Shown: positions 39,066-48,567 of the stretch, in pieces | Position numbering within the stretch: position 1 is the stretch's first letter | Layout of the letters: each line of letters begins with the position of its first letter | Assembly: GCA_937141935.1 (NCBI GenBank) | Contig: CAKZQS010000014.1 | Location: forward strand, 41,875-105,874 | Direction of reading: 5' to 3' | DNA from: an uncultured Ectothiorhodospiraceae bacterium | GTDB taxonomy: Bacteria; Pseudomonadota; Gammaproteobacteria; Nevskiales; Oceanococcaceae | Length of the DNA stretch: 64,000 nucleotides | Notes under the pieces: model-generated | Seen by the model: only the letters and a program-made list of their open reading frames with translations | Told to the model about the DNA's origin: nothing | The model's database searches: none | Translations under genes and position numbers: made by a program

Positions 39066-40448
39066 ATGAACCGCAAGCCCAGCGCCAACGACGCCTTCTT
39101 CTTGCAGGTCGAGCGCCCGGCCGCGCCCATGCACGTGGCGACGCTGGCCCGCTTCGACCTGCCCGAGGGGCGCAACAAGCGCTACATCCGCGAGCTGATG
39201 GATGCCGCCCGCGCCCACGAGGTCAGCGCCGCGCCCTTCACCCACCGGCTGGCGCGCAATGCGCTGGGCCGGGTCTTGCCCGAGTGGGAGCGCGAGGAGG
39301 ACATCGATCTCGACTACCACTTCCGCCATTCGGCGCTGCCCCAGCCCGGCGGCGAGCGCGAGCTGGCCGTGCTGATCTCGCGGCTGCACAGCATTCCGCT
39401 GGATCGCTCGCGGCCCTTGTGGGAATGCCATGTGATCGAAGGGCTCAAGGGCGGCGGCTTTGCCATCTACGCCAAGATGCACCATGCGCTGGTCGACGGC
39501 ATGGCCGGCGTGGCGCTGATGCAGCGCATGCTGGCCAAGGCGCCCGAGCCGGAGGCCTTCGTGCCCTTCTGGGCCATGAAGCCGCGCAAGCCCGGTGCCG
39601 ACAAGTCCGGCCAGCGCGAGGCCATGCAGGGCTTTATCAGCCAGTTCGGCGCCCAGCTCGCCGGCATCGGCCGGGTCAGCAGTGCGCTGATGCAGCAGCT
39701 GCGTGGGGCGCGCGGCAAGCAGCTCTCGCAGCTGGTGGCGCCCTACTCGGCGCCGGATTGCCTGCTGAACGGCCCCATCGGCCCGCAGCGCCGGGTGGCG
39801 GTGCAACGCTTCGACTTGGCCGCGCTGCAGGAGCTGGCCAAGGCCGCCGGCGGCACGCTGAACGACATCCTGCTGGCGATCTGCGCCGGCGCGCTGCGCG
39901 GCTACCTGGCCGAACTGGAGGCCCTGCCGGATGAGCCGCTGGTGGCCCAGGTGCCGGTCAGCGTGCGCGCCCGCGACGAGGATGGCGGTAACGCCATCAG
40001 CCTGCTGCTGGCCAACCTGGGCACCCACCTGGCCGACCCGGGCGAGCGCTTCGCACTGATCAAGGCTTCGATGGACGACGGCAAGGCCTTGCTGGCGCAG
40101 ATGAGCCGCGAGGAGATCACCCGCTACTCCGCGCTGCTGATGGCGCCCTTTGCCGTGGGCCAGATGGCCGGCATCGGCAACCGCCGGCGCAAGCCCATGT
40201 TCAACCTGATCATCTCCAATGTGCCCGGGCCCAGGGAGCCGCTGTATCTGAACGAGGCGCCGATGACCGACTGCCACCCCGTGAGCCTGATCTTCGAGGG
40301 CCAGGCCCTGAACATCACGCTGTTCAGCTATGCCGGCACGCTGAGCGTGGTTTACACCGGCTGCCGGCGCACGCTGCCGCACATGCAGCATTTGCTCGGG
40401 CACGCCGATGCGGCCTGCGCCGAGCTCGAGGAGCACTTTGGCGCATGA
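39066..40448 (+). CDS. Wax ester synthase/acyl-CoA:diacylglycerol acyltransferase (WS/DGAT)
   Basis: Makes wax esters and/or triacylglycerols from acyl-CoA. The 460-residue protein has DAFFLQVERPAAPMHVATL at the N-terminus, PLWECHVIEGLKGGGFAIYA, the catalytic HHxxxDG motif in KMHHALVDGMAGVAL (about residues 139-153), and the later NLIISNVPGPREPLYLNEA. No membrane helix is predicted, fitting a peripheral membrane enzyme. It lies 38 nt after the branched-chain dehydrogenase, which could supply branched acyl-CoAs, and overlaps the next gene (ATGA). Confidence 0.95.
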   Translation: MNRKPSANDAFFLQVERPAAPMHVATLARFDLPEGRNKRYIRELMDAARAHEVSAAPFTHRLARNALGRVLPEWEREEDIDLDYHFRHSALPQPGGERELAVLISRLHSIPLDRSRPLWECHVIEGLKGGGFAIYAKMHHALVDGMAGVALMQRMLAKAPEPEAFVPFWAMKPRKPGADKSGQREAMQGFISQFGAQLAGIGRVSSALMQQLRGARGKQLSQLVAPYSAPDCLLNGPIGPQRRVAVQRFDLAALQELAKAAGGTLNDILLAICAGALRGYLAELEALPDEPLVAQVPVSVRARDEDGGNAISLLLANLGTHLADPGERFALIKASMDDGKALLAQMSREEITRYSALLMAPFAVGQMAGIGNRRRKPMFNLIISNVPGPREPLYLNEAPMTDCHPVSLIFEGQALNITLFSYAGTLSVVYTGCRRTLPHMQHLLGHADAACAELEEHFGA

Positions 40449-41119
40449 TCATCGACTATGAGCTGCTGCCCGCGGGCGGCACCGCATTGCGTTACCGCGT
40501 GGACACCGAGCGCCCGATCAGCCAGGGCGATGCCGACAGCCCGGCCTGGACGGCGCTGGAATATTCGCAATGCCCGAACTGCCCCTACGCGGGCAGCCAC
40601 TGCCCGGCCGCGCTGGACGTGGCGCCCCTAGTCGAGGCCCTGGGCGCCGTTGTATCGCATGCGCGCATGCGCGTACGGGTGCACAGCGCCGACCGGGTCA
40701 TCGAAAGCGAGGCCGACGTGCAGACGGTGCTCAGTGCCCTGCTCGGCCTGCTGCTGGCCAGCAGCGGCTGCCCGATCCTGAACCGCTTGCGGGGCCTGGC
40801 GCGCATCCACCTGCCCTTCCAGAGCCTGGAGGAAACCCAGTTCCGGCTGGTGGGGGCCTGGCTGCTGGGGCGGCTGGGCGATGCGGGCCAAGGTGGCGAG
40901 GCCGGCGACGCGGGGCCCTTGCGGCCGGATTTCGCCGAACTGACCCGGCTGATGGAGGCCATCGGCGACGTCAATTACGCCTTCATGCAGCGCTTGCGGG
41001 CCGCGGCGCGGGAAGACGCGGGAATCAACGCCTTGGCCATGCTGGCCGCAGGCGCGCTGAACGTGCAGGTCTCGCTGGATGACCCCTTGGAGGGCCTGGG
41101 CGACTACGCCATTCGCTAG
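40445..41119 (+). CDS. DUF6901-like Cys-motif protein
   Basis: A 224-residue protein of unknown function. It has SQCPNCPYAGSHCPAALDVA (about residues 40-59), with CPNCP and a further Cys, suggesting metal binding. The central TVLSALLGLLLASSGCPILN followed by RGLARIHLPFQSLEETQFRL matches my recollection of the DUF6901 family (SLLGL-MA-SGCP, ARFHLP--S-EET). It is translationally coupled (ATGA) to the wax ester synthase, so a role in the same process is possible. Confidence 0.75.
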   Translation: MIIDYELLPAGGTALRYRVDTERPISQGDADSPAWTALEYSQCPNCPYAGSHCPAALDVAPLVEALGAVVSHARMRVRVHSADRVIESEADVQTVLSALLGLLLASSGCPILNRLRGLARIHLPFQSLEETQFRLVGAWLLGRLGDAGQGGEAGDAGPLRPDFAELTRLMEAIGDVNYAFMQRLRAAAREDAGINALAMLAAGALNVQVSLDDPLEGLGDYAIR

Positions 41120-41158
41120 CCACCCCTGCGGCCCGGGCGCGCGTGGCTCAGGGCCTGC

Positions 41159-42034
41159 CTAGCTCTTGCCGGGCTTGTCGACGCCCGGCAGGTAGCGCAG
41201 CAAACGCGTGCCGGCCTGGGTGATGCGCTGGTAGCCGGCCGGCAGGCCGCGGGCCATCGAATCCATCAGGCGCGCGTCCACGCCCACCAGCACGCGGCGC
41301 TGGCGCTTGCGCACGGCGCGCAGGATGGCCTTCGCCGCCGCCTCGGGGCTGGTCTGGAACAAGCGCTCAAAGATTTCCGCCGGGTCCGCATCCACGCCCA
41401 GCAGCTCGCGCATGCTGGGGTCGATGGTGGCCGCCTTGGCGATGTCGGTCTTGACCCCGCCCGGGTGCACGCAGGTCACGCCAATGGCGGGCTGGGCCAG
41501 CGCCAGCTCCTGGGCCAGCGCCTCGCTGTAGCCGCGTACCGCGAACTTCGAGGCGTTATAGGCGCTTTGCCCGGGGATGCCGAGCAGGCCGAAAACGCTG
41601 GACACGTTGACGATGTGCGCCTCTTCGGCCCGGCGCAGCTGCGGCAGGAAGGCCTTGCAGCCGTGCACCACGCCCCAGAAGTTGATGTCCATGACCCGCG
41701 CAAAGTCAGCGTAGTCGATGGCCTCGGCGGTGGCGGCGATGGCCACGCCGGCGTTGTTGATCAGCAGCTGCGCAGGGCCCAGCTCGGCCTCGACGGCGGC
41801 GGCCCAGCCCTCAACAGCGGCGCGGTCGGCGACATCCACGCTGTGCAGCGTGATCCGCAAGTCCTCGCGCCCGCTGGCCGCTCGCGCGGCCTCGGCCGTC
41901 CGCTGCAGCGGCTCCAGCCGCCGCCCGCACAGCGCCAGATCCGCGCCCTCGCGCGCCAGCGCCACCGCCAACGCCGCACCGATGCCGGTGCCCGCGCCGG
42001 TGATGGCGACGCGCTTGCCTGTGGAATTTTTCAT
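41159..42034 (-). CDS. SDR family oxidoreductase
   Basis: A classical short-chain dehydrogenase of 291 residues. It has the Rossmann motif AITGAGTGIGAALAVALA (TGxxxGIG, residues 11-17), the NNAG motif (LLINNAGVAI), the catalytic Ser in IVNVSSVFGLLG and Tyr/Lys in SAYNASKFAVRGYSEAL. The C-terminal extension (about 60 residues, RQRRVLVGVDARLMDSMARG) is typical of SDRs acting on lipids or acyl substrates, such as acyl-CoA/aldehyde reductases, but the substrate is not determinable. It faces the WS/DGAT genes. Confidence 0.88.
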   Translation of the reverse strand: MKNSTGKRVAITGAGTGIGAALAVALAREGADLALCGRRLEPLQRTAEAARAASGREDLRITLHSVDVADRAAVEGWAAAVEAELGPAQLLINNAGVAIAATAEAIDYADFARVMDINFWGVVHGCKAFLPQLRRAEEAHIVNVSSVFGLLGIPGQSAYNASKFAVRGYSEALAQELALAQPAIGVTCVHPGGVKTDIAKAATIDPSMRELLGVDADPAEIFERLFQTSPEAAAKAILRAVRKRQRRVLVGVDARLMDSMARGLPAGYQRITQAGTRLLRYLPGVDKPGKS

Positions 42035-42125
42035 GCCGGCATTCTAGGCCGACAACCGGGGGCCGCGGTGGGCGCCGGACGCAAGGTCACGGCGCCCAGC
42101 CGCCCCACGGCGACGGGCGACGGGC

Positions 42126-44312
42126 CTAGTCGGCCTGCCGCGCCTTCACCTTGCGCCGGTACTCATGCAGCAGCGGCTCGGTGTAACCATTGGGCTGCGC
42201 GGTGCCCTCAAAGACCATCTTGCAGGCCGCCTCGAAGGCCAGGCCGTCGAAGCGCGGCGCCATGTCCCGGTACAGCGGGTCGCCGGCGTTCTGCCGGTCC
42301 ACCACTTCGGCCATGCGCTTGAGCGAATCCATGACCTGCTCGCGGGTCACGACGCCATGCTCCAGCCAGTTGGCGATGTGCTGGCTGGAGATACGCAGCG
42401 TGGCGCGATCTTCCATCAGGCCCACATCGTTGATGTCGGGCACCTTGGAACAGCCCACGCCCTGGTCGATCCAGCGCACCATGTAGCCCAGGATGCCCTG
42501 CGCGCTGTTGTCCAGCTCGCGGCGCTTGTCCTCGTCGCTCAGCGCGTCCGCGTCATCGAGCAGCGGAATCGTCAGGATGTCATCCAGCGAGGCCCGGGCG
42601 CGGGCCTTCAGCGCGTCCTGCACCTCGAAGACATTGACCTGGTGGTAATGGATGCTGTGCAGCGTGCCGCCGTTCGGCGAGGGCACCCAGGCGGTGTTGG
42701 CGCCGGACTTGGGGTGGCCGATCTTCTGCTCCAGCATCGCCGCCATCTCGTCGGGCATGGCCCACATGCCCTTGCCGATCTGGGCCTTGCCCTGCAGGCC
42801 GCATTCCAGGCCGATGTCGACGTTCCAGTCCTCGTAGGCGGCGATCCAGGGCTGCGCCTTCATCTTGGTCTTGGCGACCATCGGGCCGGCCTGCATGCTG
42901 GTGTGGATCTCGTCGCCGGTGCGATCCAGAAAGCCGGTGTTGATGAAGGCGACGCGGTCCTTGGCGGCGCGGATGCATTCCTTGAGGTTGACCGTCGTGC
43001 GGCGCTCCTCGTCCATGATCCCCATCTTCAGCGTGTTGCGCGCCAGCCCCAAGGCGTCCTCGATGCGGCCAAAGAGTTCGTTGGCAAAGGCCACTTCCTC
43101 GGGGCCGTGCATCTTGGGCTTGACGATGTACACCGAGCCGGTGCGCGAGTTGCCCTTGTGCTTGGGATCACCGTGGTCGGCCTTGAGGTCGTGCAGCGCC
43201 GCCAGCGAGGTCACCATGCCGTCGAGGATGCCCTCGGGCACCGCGTCGCCGTTGGCGTCGAGCACGGCGTCGGTGGTCATCAGGTGGCCCACGTTGCGCA
43301 CGAAGAGCAGCGAGCGGCCCGGCAGGCGCAGCTCGCCACCGTCGGGGGTGGTGTAGAAGCGGTCGGCATTGAGCTTGCGGGTCAGCGTGCGGCCACCCTT
43401 GGCAAAGCTCTCTTCCAGGTTGCCCTGCATCAGGCCAAACCAGTTGCTGTAGACCTCGGCCTTGTCCTGCGCGTCCACGGCGGCCACCGAGTCCTCGCAG
43501 TCCATGATGGTCGTCACCGCGGCCTCGACCAGCAGGTCCTTGACGCCGGCCGCATCGGTCTTGCCGATGGGGCTGTCGGCATCGATCTGGATCTCGATGT
43601 GCAGGCCGTTGTTGCGCAGCAGCACCGCCTCCGGCGCATCGGCATCGCCGACAAAACCGACGAATTGCTCGGGCTGCTTCAGGCCGACCTTGGTGCCCCC
43701 GGCCAGGCCGACCTGCAGCACGCCGTCGACCACCGCATAGCGCGTGGCCTGGGCATGGCTGCCCTCGGCCAGCGGCGTGGACTTGTCCAGGTGCTTGCGG
43801 GCGAAGGCAATGACCTTCTCGCCGCGCTTGGGGTTGTAGCCCTGGCCGCGCTCACAGCCATCATCCTCACTGATGGCGTCGGTGCCATACAGCGCGTCAT
43901 ACAGGCTGCCCCAGCGGGCATTGGCGGCGTTCAGGGCAAAGCGGGCGTTGCGTACCGGCACCACCAGCTGCGGGCCGGCCTGCTCGGCGATTTCCGGGTC
44001 GATGTTCTGCGGGTTGATCGCAAAGTCGCCGCCCTCGGGCAGCAGGTAGCCAATCGATTCCAGGAAGGCCTTGTAGGCGCCCAGCTCGGGCTTGCCGGGG
44101 TTCTCGCGGTGCCAGGCGTCGATCCGGTCCTGCAGGTCGTCGCGCTTGGCCAGCAGCGCGCGGTTCTTGGGAACCAGGTCGGTCAGGATCGCGTCCAGCG
44201 CCGACCAGAAGTCCGCGGGGGCGATGCCGGTGCCGGGGCAGATGCGATTGTCGACGAGCGACTTCAGGCCCGTTTCGACCTGCAGGCGCCCGGCGGATTC
44301 GTACTGGCTCAT
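42126..44312 (-). CDS. glcB: Malate synthase G
   Basis: Condenses glyoxylate with acetyl-CoA to malate. The 728-residue protein has the MSG layout and motifs: [32 protein letters not shown] (metal-binding Glu), [17 protein letters not shown] (metal-binding Asp), [11 protein letters not shown], and [20 protein letters not shown] with the catalytic Asp. All key acids are present, unlike the malate-synthase-A-like protein next to aceA, so this is the enzyme completing the glyoxylate shunt. Confidence 0.98.
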   Translation of the reverse strand: MSQYESAGRLQVETGLKSLVDNRICPGTGIAPADFWSALDAILTDLVPKNRALLAKRDDLQDRIDAWHRENPGKPELGAYKAFLESIGYLLPEGGDFAINPQNIDPEIAEQAGPQLVVPVRNARFALNAANARWGSLYDALYGTDAISEDDGCERGQGYNPKRGEKVIAFARKHLDKSTPLAEGSHAQATRYAVVDGVLQVGLAGGTKVGLKQPEQFVGFVGDADAPEAVLLRNNGLHIEIQIDADSPIGKTDAAGVKDLLVEAAVTTIMDCEDSVAAVDAQDKAEVYSNWFGLMQGNLEESFAKGGRTLTRKLNADRFYTTPDGGELRLPGRSLLFVRNVGHLMTTDAVLDANGDAVPEGILDGMVTSLAALHDLKADHGDPKHKGNSRTGSVYIVKPKMHGPEEVAFANELFGRIEDALGLARNTLKMGIMDEERRTTVNLKECIRAAKDRVAFINTGFLDRTGDEIHTSMQAGPMVAKTKMKAQPWIAAYEDWNVDIGLECGLQGKAQIGKGMWAMPDEMAAMLEQKIGHPKSGANTAWVPSPNGGTLHSIHYHQVNVFEVQDALKARARASLDDILTIPLLDDADALSDEDKRRELDNSAQGILGYMVRWIDQGVGCSKVPDINDVGLMEDRATLRISSQHIANWLEHGVVTREQVMDSLKRMAEVVDRQNAGDPLYRDMAPRFDGLAFEAACKMVFEGTAQPNGYTEPLLHEYRRKVKARQAD

Positions 44313-44388
44313 CGTTGCTGTCCTGTTCTTGCGCCGGAAAAGCCCGGCATTCTAGCGAGACTTGGCGCCCACCCGCCGCGATGGCGGC

Positions 44389-45078
44389 TCAGCGCTGCAG
44401 CATGCCTTGCGCGCCCTTGACGAAATCCTTGGCGCCCTGCTCCTGGTCGGCACCGGTCAGGTCCGGCAGCTTGACCGGGATTTCGATGCCGCGTTGGCAG
44501 GCCGGGCGCTCCCCGCAGCGCGCCACCCAGGCCGCCAGGTGCGGCAGGTCATCAAAGCGCACGCCGCTCCACTTCGCGGTGCGCACCCAGGGCCAGTTGG
44601 CGACGTCGGCAATGGAATAGTCGCCGGCCAGGTATTCGCGGCCCTCAAGGTGGCCGTTGAGCACCTCGAACAGGCGCCGAACCTCGTTCTGGTAGCGGTC
44701 GATGGCGGGCTGAATCTTCTCCGGGAAGTAGCGGTAGAAGACGTTGGCCTGCCCCATCATCGGGCCCACGCCGCCCATCTGGAACATCAGCCACTGCAGC
44801 ACCGCGTAGCGCTGCGGGCCCTGGGCGGGCAGCAACTGGCCGGTTTTCTCGGCCAGGTAAATCAGGATGGCGCCGGATTCGAACACGGCGAGGTCGCCGG
44901 CCTCATGGTCGACAATCGCCGGAATCTTGCCGTTGGGATTGACGGCCCGGAACTCCGGGCTGTGCTGGTCGCCGCCCATGATGTTGACCGGCTGGACGGT
45001 GTAGTCGACGCCCAGCTCCTCAAGCATGATCGAGGCCTTGTGGCCGTTGGGCGTGGGGGCGGTGTACAGCGTGATCAT
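44389..45078 (-). CDS. Glutathione S-transferase-like protein (YfcG/YghU type)
   Basis: A 229-residue GST-fold protein. The N-terminal thioredoxin-like domain reads [20 protein letters not shown] with [13 protein letters not shown] and [19 protein letters not shown]; the C-terminal helical domain has [20 protein letters not shown] and [17 protein letters not shown]. This resembles the disulfide-bond oxidoreductases YfcG/YghU, which use glutathione. The ATG at 45078 overlaps the upstream GST stop (ATGA). Confidence 0.9.
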   Translation of the reverse strand: MITLYTAPTPNGHKASIMLEELGVDYTVQPVNIMGGDQHSPEFRAVNPNGKIPAIVDHEAGDLAVFESGAILIYLAEKTGQLLPAQGPQRYAVLQWLMFQMGGVGPMMGQANVFYRYFPEKIQPAIDRYQNEVRRLFEVLNGHLEGREYLAGDYSIADVANWPWVRTAKWSGVRFDDLPHLAAWVARCGERPACQRGIEIPVKLPDLTGADQEQGAKDFVKGAQGMLQR

Positions 45079-45728
45079 GAGGCGTCCTTGATGCGTTGGA
45101 GGGCGGTGGCAATCGCGGGGCGCGCGGCCACGCGCTCCATCCAGGCCTGCACCGCGACATGCCCGGGCTCGGGCGCGATCTTCGACAGCCGGCCGAAGCG
45201 GATGGCCAGAAAAGCGGTGATGTCGGCGATCGAGAAGTCGCCGGCCAGGTAGTCGCGCCCGGCCAGCTCCTTGTCCAGCACGCCGATGCGCTTCTCGGCG
45301 CGCTGCTTTTGCACGGCGGCATGCTCGGCGATCTGCGGCTGCTCCAGGGCCTTGGCGGCCGGATGACCGTGGCGGAAGGCCATCGCGATCGGCATCAGCA
45401 GCTCCAGCTCCATCAGCCGCTGCCACATCTCGACACGCGCCTGCTCCAGCGGCGTGCCACCAAACAGCGCGGGCTCGGGCTGGCTGGCCTCGAAATAGCG
45501 GCAGATGGCCACCGACTCGCGCAGCACCGTGCCGGCGTCGAGTTCCAGCGCGGGCACCCGGGCGTTGGGCGCGATGCGCCGCCGGTAGTCCTCGCTGTAA
45601 TGCTCGCCGGCCATCAGGTTCACCGGCACGAATTCGACCTCGATGCCCTTTTCGGCCAAAAACAGCTCGACCCGGTCGGAACTGATGGCCATGCGGGCCC
45701 CATAGAGCTTCGCCCCATTGCGCGTCAT
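45075..45728 (-). CDS. Glutathione S-transferase family protein (SspA/stringent-starvation-like fold)
   Basis: A 217-residue GST-fold protein. It has [59 protein letters not shown] and [20 protein letters not shown]. The catalytic residue type is unclear. It starts 49 nt after mnmC on the same strand, at ATG 45728; the longer frame upstream is antisense/out of frame with mnmC and not credible. It is coupled to the next GST gene. Confidence 0.88.
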   Translation of the reverse strand: MTRNGAKLYGARMAISSDRVELFLAEKGIEVEFVPVNLMAGEHYSEDYRRRIAPNARVPALELDAGTVLRESVAICRYFEASQPEPALFGGTPLEQARVEMWQRLMELELLMPIAMAFRHGHPAAKALEQPQIAEHAAVQKQRAEKRIGVLDKELAGRDYLAGDFSIADITAFLAIRFGRLSKIAPEPGHVAVQAWMERVAARPAIATALQRIKDAS

Positions 45729-45777
45729 TGCGTCTCCTCGATGCGCGCGTCCGGACGACGCGCCGAAGGGCCAGAGC

Positions 45778-47664
45778 TTAGCGCGGGACCGCCGGCGCGG
45801 TGCGGGCCGGTGCCTGGCCCGCGCCTGCGTCGGAATCTGGGTCAGCATCTGAGTCGGCGTCCGGGGTAGCGTCTGCGACCTGGGGCCAGCGGCCCCGGCG
45901 CCAGTCGCGCAGCGCAAAGCGGCGGGGGTCCAGCGCGGCGGCCTCGCCGGCCAGCAGGGGCCAGGGGCGGCCCAGCAGCCGGTCGGCCAGCCACTGCGCG
46001 CAGAGCGGCGCGGCGGTGGCGCCACGGCTGCCATGCGCCAGGTGCAGCCAGGCCCCCGCCCGCGCCGGCAAATCCTCGACCCCCGCGCGGCCGGCCACCA
46101 GGCCCGGCGGCGGCGCGGCCTGGGGCCACGGCAGCGGGCCCAGCAGCGGCAGCCGGTCACGGGCCTGCACCCGCGTGCCCAGCCAGTGGCGCATCTGCGC
46201 GAGGTCGGCCGGGGTTGGCGGCTGCGGCAGCCGCGCCCCGTAGGCCAGCGCCTCCTCGGGCCGGGGCTGCGTCGCCCGCTCGTCCAGCCGCTGGCTGGCG
46301 CCAAAGTACAGCCAGCCGGCCGCCTCGGCCGCGACGGCATCGCCCACCCGTGGCTGCTGCGTGCCGAGTTGCGGTCGCGCCCAGGCGCTTTGCTGGCCGC
46401 CGATGCGCCGCAGGTAGGGCGCCAGCCCCGCATCCGCCGGGGGCCAGGCCGTGCACCAGATGCGCGGCCGGGCCCTGTGGGCCGCGTTGTCATGGGTCGC
46501 CGGCACCACGCTTCCGTAATACACGTGGATGCGGGGGTGGTCGAGCAGCACCCGGCACAGCTCGGCGCCATCGCACCAACCCGCGGGCGAAAGCCAGTGC
46601 GGCGCCTCCTGGCCAAAGGCGCGCCACACCGGGCCGGGGCGCCAGCTGGGCAGCTCCAGCTCGGCGATGCGGGCGCAGGCATGGGGCGCCGCCTGCCAGA
46701 AAAAACGCGCCGTCGGCGTGTCGCGATGCCGGGCATAGGGGCGCACCATCAGCATCGGCATGCCGGAGGCATCGCTGGCCGGGCGCGGCGCGGCCTCGTG
46801 CACGTGGACCTCGAGGCCCTGCTCCGCCAGCGTCCGCGCCGTCCAGGCCCCGGCGAGGCCGGCGCCGACGATGTCGACGGCCTCCGGCGCGGGCATCGAC
46901 GCCGGCTCGGGCGCCGAGGCCGGCACGGCCGGGGCTGCGCCGGCCGCGAGGCCCAGGCGGCCTTCCAGCCGTTCCCGCTTGCCGCCATAGCCCGGACGGC
47001 GCCGCAGCACGAAGCCTTGCGCCTGCAGGCCCCGACGCACGGCCCCGGCGCAGCACCAGGTCGCCAGCGTCGCATCGGGCGCGCTGGCCGCGGCCAGCGC
47101 CGCCCACAGTTCGGGCGCCCACAGAGCCGCATTGCAGCGCGGCGCGAAGCCGTCCAGAAACCAGGCCTGGGCCGCGAATCGCGCCTGCGGCAGCAGCCGC
47201 TCGGCCGGCCCCAGCAGCAGGGTCAGCCGCAGCCGCCCGCCCGCCAGCACGATCCGATTGGCGCCAGGCTGCAGCGTGTCGGCCTGCGCCAGCCAGGCGG
47301 CGCACAGCCACGCGGGCAGCGGCTCGCCGGCATACAGCCGGGCGGCGTCCGCGGGCCGCCAGGGCGCCAGCTCGAAGCCCACATAGTCCAGCGTCGCCCC
47401 CGCCGGGGCGGTCTCCAGAAAGCGACCGGCGGCGTGCAGGAAATTCAGGCCGCTGCCAAAGCCCAGTTCGGCCACCACCCGGCCGCCGCCCGCGGCCCAG
47501 CGCCGCGGCAGGTCGTTGCCCTGCACGAAGACGGCCTCGCTCTGGCCGCAGGCGCCCTCGCGGGCGTGGTAGACGTCGCCGTAAAGCGGGCTGCGTGGCA
47601 CCCCGTCGGCGCCCCAGTCGACCTGCGCGTAGTCCAGCGCCGTCGGCGCGGGTGTAGCATTCAC
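45778..47664 (-). CDS. mnmC: Bifunctional tRNA mnm5s2U biosynthesis protein MnmC
   Basis: MnmC completes the mnm5s2U modification at wobble U34. The 628-residue protein has the N-terminal methyltransferase half (RSPLYGDVYHAREGACGQSE, VVAELGFGSGLNFL for SAM binding, AWFLDGFAPRCNAALW) and the C-terminal FAD-dependent oxidase half (VDIVGAGLAGAWTARTLAEQ near residue 265, LAHGSRGATAAPLCAQWLA). A roughly 35-residue Asp/Ala-rich tail is extra. It starts at GTG 47664 with an AAGGA ribosome site. Confidence 0.95.
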   Translation of the reverse strand: MNATPAPTALDYAQVDWGADGVPRSPLYGDVYHAREGACGQSEAVFVQGNDLPRRWAAGGGRVVAELGFGSGLNFLHAAGRFLETAPAGATLDYVGFELAPWRPADAARLYAGEPLPAWLCAAWLAQADTLQPGANRIVLAGGRLRLTLLLGPAERLLPQARFAAQAWFLDGFAPRCNAALWAPELWAALAAASAPDATLATWCCAGAVRRGLQAQGFVLRRRPGYGGKRERLEGRLGLAAGAAPAVPASAPEPASMPAPEAVDIVGAGLAGAWTARTLAEQGLEVHVHEAAPRPASDASGMPMLMVRPYARHRDTPTARFFWQAAPHACARIAELELPSWRPGPVWRAFGQEAPHWLSPAGWCDGAELCRVLLDHPRIHVYYGSVVPATHDNAAHRARPRIWCTAWPPADAGLAPYLRRIGGQQSAWARPQLGTQQPRVGDAVAAEAAGWLYFGASQRLDERATQPRPEEALAYGARLPQPPTPADLAQMRHWLGTRVQARDRLPLLGPLPWPQAAPPPGLVAGRAGVEDLPARAGAWLHLAHGSRGATAAPLCAQWLADRLLGRPWPLLAGEAAALDPRRFALRDWRRGRWPQVADATPDADSDADPDSDAGAGQAPARTAPAVPR

Positions 47665-47722
47665 GCCCTTGTTCCGTCCTTCCGGCGGTCGGCATCCCCC
47701 GACCCGCCCTGAGTCTGTCGCG

Positions 47723-48085
47723 ATGCTGAATTATCTCCTTGGAGCCAACCTGGTGCTGCTGGCCGTGCTGGCCGTGCTCTTGTGGCGCCATCAGCGCCAG
47801 CTGGAGGCCCAGCGCGAGGCGATCCGCCCGCTGTTGGAGCTGGCGCCGCCGCCCGCCAGCGAGGTGCGCAACCTGCTCGGCCAGCCCCGCCCGCGCCTGA
47901 TCAGCATCGAGATCCTGAACCCCATGCAGCTGGCCGCCCACCACAACGCCTTTGCCGGCCTGCTGGGCAACATTGCGCCGGGTGTGATCCGGCATGAGGT
48001 CCACCGCCAGGTGGTCAAGATCCTGAAAGCCGAGCTGGCCAAGCAGGAGGTCGCCGCCGAGGTGCGCATCCATGGCCCTGAGTGA
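47723..48085 (+). CDS. Small membrane-anchored protein of unknown function
   Basis: A 120-residue protein, not recognised. It begins with a membrane helix (MLNYLLGANLVLLAVLAVLL), then an amphipathic region (RHQRQLEAQREAIRPLLELA) and a conserved-looking soluble part (LISIEILNPMQLAAHHNAFA ... VIRHEVHRQVVKILKAELAK). The start at ATG 47723 places the helix at the N-terminus. It overlaps the next gene by 14 nt and is divergent from mnmC. Confidence 0.75.
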   Translation: MLNYLLGANLVLLAVLAVLLWRHQRQLEAQREAIRPLLELAPPPASEVRNLLGQPRPRLISIEILNPMQLAAHHNAFAGLLGNIAPGVIRHEVHRQVVKILKAELAKQEVAAEVRIHGPE

Positions 48086-48521
48086 GTTCCTGGCCGCCGT
48101 CTGGCTGACGGCCGGCGCCGTGAGCGTGGCGCTGACGATGCGCCTGCTGGCCCAGCACGCGCGCCTGCGCGACGACCATGCGCGCGTCATCGCCCTGGCC
48201 AGCGAACTGGCCCATGTGCGCAGCAGCCAGGCGCGCCTGGACGCCATTCAGGACCAGCTCGCCGACAGCATCGACGCCAGCTCGCAGGCGGTGCGCAGCA
48301 CCCACCGGGCGATCAGCGATATCCCCTTCGCCATCCTCGAGCAGATCCCCGCGACCCGCGCCGGCGCCCGGCAGGTCCGCCGGGTGCACGACCTGGCCAC
48401 CGACGGCATCTACGCCGGCCTGAGCCTGTATGCGCGCTGGCGCAAGAAACGCCGTCTAGGTGCCGCCGGCGGCTCCAGGCCAGCGCTGCCGCCAGGCGGC
48501 ACACCGCCGCCGCGCGATTGA
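48072..48521 (+). CDS. Small membrane-anchored coiled-coil protein of unknown function
   Basis: A 149-residue protein, not recognised. An N-terminal membrane helix ([20 protein letters not shown]) is followed by a heptad-like helical stretch (about residues 40-85), then [20 protein letters not shown] and a basic, proline-rich tail. It overlaps the preceding gene by 14 nt, and the similar build of the pair (anchor plus helical soluble domain) suggests the two proteins act together at the membrane. Confidence 0.7.
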   Translation: MALSEFLAAVWLTAGAVSVALTMRLLAQHARLRDDHARVIALASELAHVRSSQARLDAIQDQLADSIDASSQAVRSTHRAISDIPFAILEQIPATRAGARQVRRVHDLATDGIYAGLSLYARWRKKRRLGAAGGSRPALPPGGTPPPRD

Positions 48522-48567
48522 ATCCGCGCCCCGCCAACCCCACATAGCCGGCAGTTTTGCCGCCCTG

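Noticed and set aside
48460..48567. Extended start of the CbpA-like protein
   Set aside because: The extension overlaps the preceding gene and encodes arginine-rich sequence; the J domain starts right after ATG 48568.
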